From Xestospongia muta (taxonomy: Eukaryota > Porifera > Demospongiae > Haplosclerida > Petrosiidae), in contig OY848926.1 of the NCBI GenBank assembly GCA_963693285.1, positions 2,299,001 through 2,363,000 of the forward strand: DNA of 64,000 bases, in the 5' to 3' direction. The translations under genes were made by a program, and so were the position numbers. Under the pieces are notes generated by a model, which worked only from the letters and a program-made list of their open reading frames with translations, had not been told where the DNA came from and ran no database searches. The number at the start of each line of letters is the position of its first letter. The first letter of the stretch is position 1. Shown piece by piece: positions 57,106-64,000 of this stretch.

Positions 57106-58395
57106 TTAATGTCTGCGATGATGACGTTCTCTTGATCTTGAACGACTTCTCCGATGTGATCGTTTTTCTCTTTTTGATAAATTATGTGCTTTTTTCCTGG
57201 TAGGACTTCTTGAATAAGAGCGTCTTCTTTCACGTGATCTATTACGTCTATGGCCTTCTCTTCTTCTGCTCTCACCTTGACCTTTGTGGTTGTTTTTCAT
57301 TGTAAGTTCAGATTCATCAAACACTAATTCATAGTCCTTCTGGTTACCTTCATTTTGAGTATTAGATTTTGATGGCATTTTTCTGTCCTCTTCTTCATGT
57401 TCTGAAACTAATCTTTTGCGAGTGTGTTTCACAGTGGCTAATGACTGGCTAAAGTCAACATGAATGCGTCGATCATCAATTAATACATTGTCCATTTTAA
57501 AATAAGCTTTAACACAATCATCTTCATTTTCAAATTCAATAAATGCATACTGTAATGAGTCTCCAGTTTTCTTATCACGGATAACTTCACAGCTAGCAAT
57601 TGGCCCAAATCGTGAAAATATAATTTCAAGATCTTCTTCAGTTGTCACTGGATTAAGCTTACATACAAATAAAACATTTTCTGGAGGCTTGCCATCAGCA
57701 TCAGGAATATCACCTACCATCTCAAGAATATGTGCATTTGCTTTACCCTCTCTTTGTTCTATAAGCTCTTGTATCTCATTTGCTGTATGACCTTCAAACT
57801 CATCGACATTTTCATCAACACCAATGTGATCAGTATCAGCTAAATTTTGAGGTGGGCTGGGAGATCTACTAGGAATTTCTAGACGAGGTGGATCATCAAA
57901 TGGATCATCCAATACAACAGTGTGAAATATGCGTATGTCTTGTAATGGTCGACCATTTTTGTCTACATGTGTTGCGTTAATTTCTTTTAATACATCCAGA
58001 CCCTCTGCAACCTCACCAAATACAGTATGCTTGCCATCAAGATAATCTAAATCTTCTCTAAGCGTTAGAAAAAACTGGGACGAGAGCATGTTGTTGCCAT
58101 TATTTACCATTGATACTGTCCCCAGCTTTTTGTGCTTCAATCGTGGTATTATTTCAGCTTCAAAATACTTCATTTCGTCTCCATCAATGACACCCCATAT
58201 ACTACTGCCACCCTCTCCTGTACCAGAAGGATCTCCAGTTTGAGCAATGAAATTAATTTGGACATTGTGAAAGAGACAAAAGTTGTAGTACTTGACTTTG
58301 CAGAGTTTAAGGAAATTCAAACAAGTCTTGGGACGTTCCTTTGTGTAGAGATCTATCACTACATCACCTAAACTTGTTTCTATCAGTACAGCCAT
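57106..58395 (-). CDS. PPIL4: PPIL4, cyclophilin-RRM nuclear protein
   Basis: An intronless 429-aa frame. Residues 1-165 form a cyclophilin domain (MAVLIETSLGDVVIDLYTKE, FIAQTGDPSGTGEGGSSIWG, SQFFLTL, GKHTVFGEV). The canonical FHRVI catalytic Arg is replaced (FHNVQINFIAQTG), so isomerase activity may be weak, which is usual in PPIL4-type cyclophilins. Residues about 240-320 are an RRM (VLFVCKLNPVTTEEDLEIIF as RNP2 region; QYAFIEFENEDD as RNP1 region). The tail is RS/KR-rich (RRRSYSRSPTRKK, RSRSRSRERHHRR), matching a spliceosome-associated factor. The stop is 283 bp from the convergent MOCS1 stop. Absence of introns is odd next to intron-rich neighbours. Confidence 0.94.
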   Translation of the reverse strand: MAVLIETSLGDVVIDLYTKERPKTCLNFLKLCKVKYYNFCLFHNVQINFIAQTGDPSGTGEGGSSIWGVIDGDEMKYFEAEIIPRLKHKKLGTVSMVNNGNNMLSSQFFLTLREDLDYLDGKHTVFGEVAEGLDVLKEINATHVDKNGRPLQDIRIFHTVVLDDPFDDPPRLEIPSRSPSPPQNLADTDHIGVDENVDEFEGHTANEIQELIEQREGKANAHILEMVGDIPDADGKPPENVLFVCKLNPVTTEEDLEIIFSRFGPIASCEVIRDKKTGDSLQYAFIEFENEDDCVKAYFKMDNVLIDDRRIHVDFSQSLATVKHTRKRLVSEHEEEDRKMPSKSNTQNEGNQKDYELVFDESELTMKNNHKGQGESRRREGHRRNRSRERRRSYSRSPTRKKAHNLSKREKRSHRRSRSRSRERHHRRH

Positions 58396-58527
58396 GACAG
58401 TGGGTGAGGCTCAAAATGTAAAGTACCTCCTCAATTTCGTGACTATCCGTGTTTTCACAATGGCGGAAGTAACAACATTTTACCATCTCATTGTCCCACC
58501 TCCCACACCTCCTTTTTGTTAGAAGAC
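58396..58527. promoter_or_regulatory. Shared divergent promoter region, PPIL4 / ADAP
   Basis: A 132-bp gap between divergent starts, including a GCGGAAGTA motif (58463-58471, ETS-like). Role inferred from position. Confidence 0.45.
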
Positions 58528-61059
58528 ATGGCAGACGAATCACCAACTAAACGAGCTGTTCTCGAATTACAGAAACAACCAGGAAACAACGAATGTGCAG
58601 ATTGTGGCAGAAGAGGTACTTTAAAATCATTTCTGATGTTGTGGATATAAAATATTTATACTAAGCCTCTTTGTAGTAATTACACGTTTGCCTAAACAAC
58701 ACTGTTATAGAAACAATAAGATTATTACAAGAATTTATTGTATATTCTATATATTGTAATATATTTCTACACTTTAACATCTGTTACACAATATGTACTA
58801 TACTATTTAGTATTGTCTTGTTGGTAGTAGTAAGAGAATTGAAATAATTGTAACTAACTTATTAAAATTACTTTGAAATTTAGTTTCATAGTGTAGTTTA
58901 GCAAACTTTAAAGCATTTGTAACAAACTGTATATAAATTGTTAACTGTTGGGACTATGAATTGTGTTTATTGTGATTGTATATTCAGTTGTGTGATAATA
59001 CTTTCTTGCTTATAGAAGATTTGGTTAAGTAAAATAAAATAATTGGAGTTAGTATCATCCTCTCTAAGTGATATTAAAAAATATCAACTTCCCTATTGAT
59101 ATTGATGCTGCCAATAGTTGTGTTACCTCCTACTTCATTTACTTGTCCTGTTATTATTTTCAGTCTAAACATAACTTATTAATTCAAAAGTCTAAATATC
59201 TAAACCATTAATACTGCATTGTACAAAAGATAGGAATAGACTAAATGTGTTATAATTGCCCACAATATAGTATATATAGTACAGACTTACTTATCTTATG
59301 CTGATTTCTACTTAATAATCTTAATTGCATATCCCACATAATTGTGATAGCACAATGTAACATAATCTGGTTCATTTGTTGTATGGTATGAGAAGCGTTT
59401 GTATGCTTAACCAATAATAAGCATCATGACTATGCTTGTTTAGTATGTAGTGATACTTTCAACACCTACTCATTGTTGATGTTTCTTTGGTTCAGATCCA
59501 GTCTGGGCTGATGTTAACTTTGGAATTTTTATCTGCATTGATTGCAGTGGGATTCATAGAGGATTGGGTGCCCATATTACCAAAGTAAAGTCTGTTCAAT
59601 TAGATCAGTGGACAGATGAACAAGTCCAGAAAATGAGTGAAATGGGTAACATTAAAGCTAATGAGATATGGCAGGCAAGAGTGCCACCTTGTTGGAAAGT
59701 ACCAAATCCTGATGATAGCTTGTAAGTTTGGTTACATGTGGATGATTAATGATTATTTGTTTATTTATATTTTAGAGTTTGTAGAGATCAGTGGATTAGA
59801 GCCAAATATGAAAGGAAAGAATTCACAATTGAAGCTAAAGACTCTGATAAGCCATATTTATCAGGTATGTTGTAGAATTTATAGTCTCTTTTTTACCGTA
59901 ATTAGCAATTTTTTTCTTCTAAAATACATTTTACTATGACTAGTTCACCCTGTATATTAATGAGTTTATCTGTCATAAAGCTTGGAGAATAATTAGATTA
60001 TAAAGCCCAATACACACATTAATTTCTGAGAAATCCCACAGCTGAGGTCATAAACATTGTGTTTATCTTTTTCTATGGTAGCTCTTACTGTTTTTTATTG
60101 TTTAGGGATAAAGAAAGGTTTTCTTTATAAAAAGAAAAAAATTGACAATGTCTGGCAGAGTCGATTTTTTGTATTAGAGAAAGATTCGCTTAGTTACTAC
60201 AAAAAGTTACAAGTTTGTTATGTATAAGTTTGTCAATTTTATGTGTATTTGTTCCACTAGGATGTTAACCCTGTGGAAACTATTCCCCTAGATAATATCA
60301 ACATTACACTACAAGGCCAAACCGGCCATCCAAATGGGATGCAAATTACTGCTGTAATCAAAGGGAAGTCAAGAAATATTTTTGTATATGCTGAACAAGG
60401 AGTAGTGAGTAACTTAGTTTTCCTTTGTAACCATGTTTATTGTTAATAGGATATTATTCATTGGTTTTGTGCTATTAGAGCTGCAAGATTAAACTTGTTA
60501 AGACGTAAATTTTCAGAGCTTCCAGATAGTCAGGTAAGAAGCTCTAATGATTATAAACAAATGTAAGTTATTTCTTTTAATAGCTATATCCATTGTTATC
60601 AAGAGATTTTACTAAAACAGGTTATCTACACAAAACTCCACCAAACAGACCAGTATGTTATTTCAGTTATAAGTGGCTATTCTATTGTGTCTCTTTTAAT
60701 AGAGATTTCAAAAACGATTTTTTGTACTAGATAGAAAGAGGGTGATGTATTATGAGAAACCAACAGTAAATATAGTAAGCTAATACAGATCAATACAAAT
60801 CTTTTTCCTTTAGGATCCGTTTCCATTGGGAGAAATAGTACTTGGTACAACAACAGAAGGGTTTTCAGTAGATGAGACTGCTCCTCTGGAACTTGGAGGT
60901 GGAGAGAATGCCTTTGTTTTAAATACTCCTACTCGGACATTTCCATTACTAGCTGAGACATCAGATGAGAAATTATCTTGGTTGGCTGTATTACGTGCAG
61001 CTCTTGAAATTCCACCTAATATGTTAGCTGATGGTGGTATTTCATATGACACTGACTAA
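58528..61059 (+). CDS. ADAP: ADAP (centaurin-alpha) ArfGAP with two PH domains, copy 1
   Basis: Nine exons (58528-58615, 59496-59721, 59776-59864, 60106-60212, 60261-60404, 60450-60533, 60584-60652, 60703-60765, 60814-61059) join to 1116 nt, 371 aa, the normal ADAP length. The ArfGAP zinc finger is CADCGRR...[20 protein letters not shown], with the arginine-finger context IHRGLG; then [10 protein letters not shown]. Two PH domains follow (about 130-250: [28 protein letters not shown]; about 265-365: [24 protein letters not shown], ending [18 protein letters not shown]). ADAPs bind PIP3/IP4 and stimulate Arf6 GTP hydrolysis at the plasma membrane. Intron 1 is unusually long (880 bp), AT-rich, without visible genes. 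Confidence 0.94.
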
Positions 61060-61212
61060 TAATAAATTGACCTGTTGTGTGTATTTTTATTAGTTTGATC
61101 ACACTTAAAGTTGTTGTCGTCATTATGTGAAATACAGTTATTTTTAAAACTTACCGGATGCTTGTTCCTAATAAAATCGTTAACTTTCATAAAGTTAATA
61201 ATAATCACCGGT

Positions 61213-63139
61213 ATGGCGACTGAAGATCTTCGACTAAAACTTGAAGAAGCTCAACTTATAGACGGCAACAATGTTTGCGCTGATTGTGGTCGTGAAGGTA
61301 GAGCATAGTGCGTGTACGTTTGCTTTAGAGCTCTGTTTTTAGCTCCTGATTGGGCTGCAATCAATATTGGAATATTTCTGTGCATTGACTGTGCTGGCAT
61401 CCATAGAAGACTGGGTACTACGATATCCAGGATTAAATCAATCAAACTTGATCAATGGACACATGAAATGATAGAGGTAAGCACAATAATATTAGTGATA
61501 TTAAAGTGGCCTTTTCACATTAGAGTATGGTTAATGTTGGTAACAAAGAAGCCAAGAAAGAATGGGAGTCCAAAGTTCCTTTAGTTTGGCCGAAACCAAC
61601 ACCAGATGCTAGACTGTAAGGTTTTGTATGTCTTATATATATATATATATATTATTGGATAAAATCTCCAAAGTAATGTACACTACTATATTGTATTTAT
61701 CTGTACATTCCTGTGGGACAAGCTATAATTATATTAGTAATTTAGTATTGTTGTTAAAAGAACATGCACAATTATACCTCCATTTTTACTTGTAGTGTAT
61801 TGCGAGAGCAATGGATTAGAGCAAAGTATGAAAGAAAAGAATTTGTTCCTTCTGCACCTGAGATGTCACGGCCATATCTCACTGGTATCCGATTATAATA
61901 CAATGATATTCTGTTATTGTTGTCAAATTAGGTTTACGTCAAGGATTCCTATATAAACGTAAAAAGAAAAATGATGAATGGAATACAAGATATTTTGTTC
62001 TAGATCATGAAAACCTTAGTTATTTCATCAACTCTCAAGTAAGTAGATTACAAAACAAGGATTTGGTCAAGTTTAGTTTTTGAATAGCAATGTTATTATT
62101 TCAAATTTATGTCAACTTATTTGTATATATATTGGCAATCTACAATGCTTGTTGAACTGCATAAGAAAACAATACAGGTTAAGGCAACATATTTTTACTC
62201 TCCAAATCAACATTAATGCCATAGTAATCATAGTTATGCACATTGAAATGTTAACTTTGATGTAATTTCCTTCTACAGGATCGTAAGCCCAAGGCCTGTG
62301 TACCTCTACTAAGCATTAATGCTACATTCAATGCTCCTGGCTTAGAAGATCATAATTATTCACTGTTAATAACCTATCGAATTAATGGCAGATCAAGGAG
62401 CCTGTTTGTCTATTCTGACACTGGACATGTGAGAAAATATATGTATTATCAAATATTGATATTTTAATTGATGGTTAGGAAATTATGGACTGGTATTTAT
62501 CAATACGATGCGCCAAGCTAAAAGCTCTTAAGCTAGAATGTGATATCTCAGAAGAAGAGGTAATGATTAATTGTAGTTAACAATAAGAATCAAAATTCAA
62601 GGTTTTGTAATCTATAATAGCTTTTGAAGAGAGTAACATGGGATTTCACAAGGACTGGTTATTTATTTAAAATGCCCCCGACCCAAAAGGTATCACTTCG
62701 AAAATTGAATATTATTTTGATCTTGTATGATATTGAAGAAATTTCAAAGAAGATTTTTTGTATTGGACAAGTCTAATCTCCGATATTATGACAAACCTAA
62801 AGTTGGTTAATAAATGATTATAATTTTAACTACTAGTTCTATGTATAGGATGCGTATCCACTTGGAGAAATTCAGATAGGAGCTTCAAGCAATGGGTTCG
62901 CTGTCACTGATATTGTTCCTGATCATTTAACAGATCAAGCTAATATTTTTATGCTATGTGTTCCTTATCGTAGTGGAGGTGGGTTTCCTTTAATGGCAGA
63001 AACAGAGGAAGAGAAGAAAGAATGGATGAGTATATTGAAATCTGTGATTGAGGGACCACCAGTTGCTTTGGTACCCAATGATGAATACACGACATATGAA
63101 GATGAGCGTGAACACTCATTTTCATTTACTCAGTACTAG
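61213..63139 (+). CDS. ADAP: ADAP (centaurin-alpha) ArfGAP, tandem copy 2
   Basis: Ten exons (61213-61297, 61343-61476, 61524-61615, 61796-61884, 61932-62038, 62279-62428, 62479-62559, 62621-62689, 62739-62801, 62849-63139) join to 1161 nt, 386 aa. Zinc finger CADCGRE...[20 protein letters not shown], then [14 protein letters not shown]1 [22 protein letters not shown]2 [24 protein letters not shown], ending [18 protein letters not shown]. Most intron positions match copy 1, except that copy 1 has no counterpart of intron 2, so they arose by tandem duplication. The protein sequences have diverged widely, so the event is old. The C-terminus adds an acidic tail ([14 protein letters not shown]). 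Intron 1 is just 45 bp. Confidence 0.94.
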
Positions 63140-63277
63140 CTATATATTTATTACCATTAACTGATTATTAAACATTTCATTGTTTTTGCAAAATAGTAAC
63201 TTTATAGCAAAATCATATTGTAATTATTATTTAGAAGTATATATAGTTGATTCATTTTTTAATTTGGTTGCTCAAAT

Positions 63278-64000
63278 TCAAGAGCAATCATTTACCCTTT
63301 CACAGATACTACTTTGAAGACACTCCTTTATGAAGATTGACATACCATCATGAACTAAGTTCAGCATGTGATGAGAATTAAAATAAACGACTTTGCGTCG
63401 TAAAAGGTAACAAATTTTTTCATTGTCTATAACTTCACTTGGTATCCCTTTAATAGGTAAACTCTGAAGAAAGCCCTTTGTAGTGGCATAAGGAGATTTA
63501 GCGACAATATCTAAAATCATAGTGCAAGCTCTCTCTTGAATTTGAGACAATGCCGAGTCAAGAGACATATTATTCAGTTTATTTAGGCGGTAAACTTCTT
63601 TAATGTCTTTGGGGCGGCCACCTATACTTTGAAGAATTTGTTGTATTTCTTCTTCTTTCCAAATTTGCATTTTTTTCACAAATAATTCGTTAAGGTGATC
63701 TGAACTTAATGGAAACATTTCGTAGCGCTGAAAGAGTTTGTCATCTACTCCAGCATTTGTTAGCCAGAGGGTGTTTGTGGAGGAGATTATAATTGGTATA
63801 TTATTTTCATTCTGTTCAAACTCATGCAAAAGTCTGATCAAATGGTTGACAAAGGCCTTTCCTTCTTCATCTCCTAATATTTCCATTCCATTCAATTCAG
63901 AGAATATAATGATAGGAGCATAACTGGGTTCAATTCGAGATATTATGCGAATAGCTCTAAAGAAATCTTTGAAGTTGATTTCTTCCAAAGCCTCTTTCTT
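63278..64000 (-). CDS. Partial AAA+/archaeal-type ATPase protein, C-terminal part
   Basis: The frame is open from the stop at 63278 to the window edge, so the N-terminus is outside. Visible are a Walker-B-like strand (APIIIFSELNGMEI), a sensor-1-like strand (IPIIISSTNTLWL), and a sensor-2-like SIGGRPKDIKEVY, the order found in archaeal ATPase (ATPase_2) and other STAND-type P-loop proteins. The acidic residue expected after Walker B is Glu in FSELNG. The remaining ~100 residues form a helical C-terminal region without a known domain. The Walker A motif would lie to the right of the window. Substrate and role unknown. Confidence 0.6.
   Translation of the reverse strand, partial: KKEALEEINFKDFFRAIRIISRIEPSYAPIIIFSELNGMEILGDEEGKAFVNHLIRLLHEFEQNENNIPIIISSTNTLWLTNAGVDDKLFQRYEMFPLSSDHLNELFVKKMQIWKEEEIQQILQSIGGRPKDIKEVYRLNKLNNMSLDSALSQIQERACTMILDIVAKSPYATTKGFLQSLPIKGIPSEVIDNEKICYLLRRKVVYFNSHHMLNLVHDGMSIFIKECLQSSICERVNDCS

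Overview
The window looks like compact, AT-rich nuclear DNA from an early-branching animal, most likely a demosponge (Amphimedon-like). That assignment is inferred from metazoan gene content (GORAB, 4E-BP, COP1, ADAP, SMG1), many 45-60 bp introns, short intergenic gaps and abundant small DNA transposons. I had no database search. Exon joins were read by eye from GT/AG sites, and where a joined CDS length is given the exons sum to a multiple of three.

Left third (1-16.3 kb): a tight run of conserved genes. GORAB (partial, -), 4E-BP (-) / NADP-isocitrate dehydrogenase (+), AKAP7-like 2H phosphoesterase (-) / COX7C (+), Rab GTPase (-) / ferrochelatase (+), TPR protein (-) / type I membrane protein (+), and DHFR (-). 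Genes alternate strictly between divergent pairs sharing about 75-400 bp and convergent pairs whose stop codons lie 64-485 bp apart. IDH, COX7C and ferrochelatase are mitochondrial functions.

Middle (16.3-43.2 kb): a rearranged, repeat-rich block. A large RhoGEF (DH-PH) gene ends in about 17 MORN repeats. Its 3' half is duplicated about 4.1 kb downstream, and a third, decayed fragment lies at 29.6-30.9 kb. That fragment abuts a 2-kb minisatellite of about 39-bp units, followed by a 3.6-kb foldback structure with arms of about 950 bp enclosing a fragment of the PIKK kinase gene SMG1. Interleaved are four paralogues (A-D) of an unrecognised, two-exon, beta-rich protein family, the best candidate here for undescribed biology. 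Several MITEs sit in introns.

Right third (43.2-64 kb): COP1 (RING, coiled coil, WD40; 19 exons, introns carrying MITEs and a 770-bp TIR element), a decayed duplicate of the COP1 3' end, NAXE (-) / MOCS1 A-B fusion (+), PPIL4 (-) / two tandem ADAP ArfGAP genes (+), and a partial AAA/archaeal-type ATPase (-) running off the right edge.
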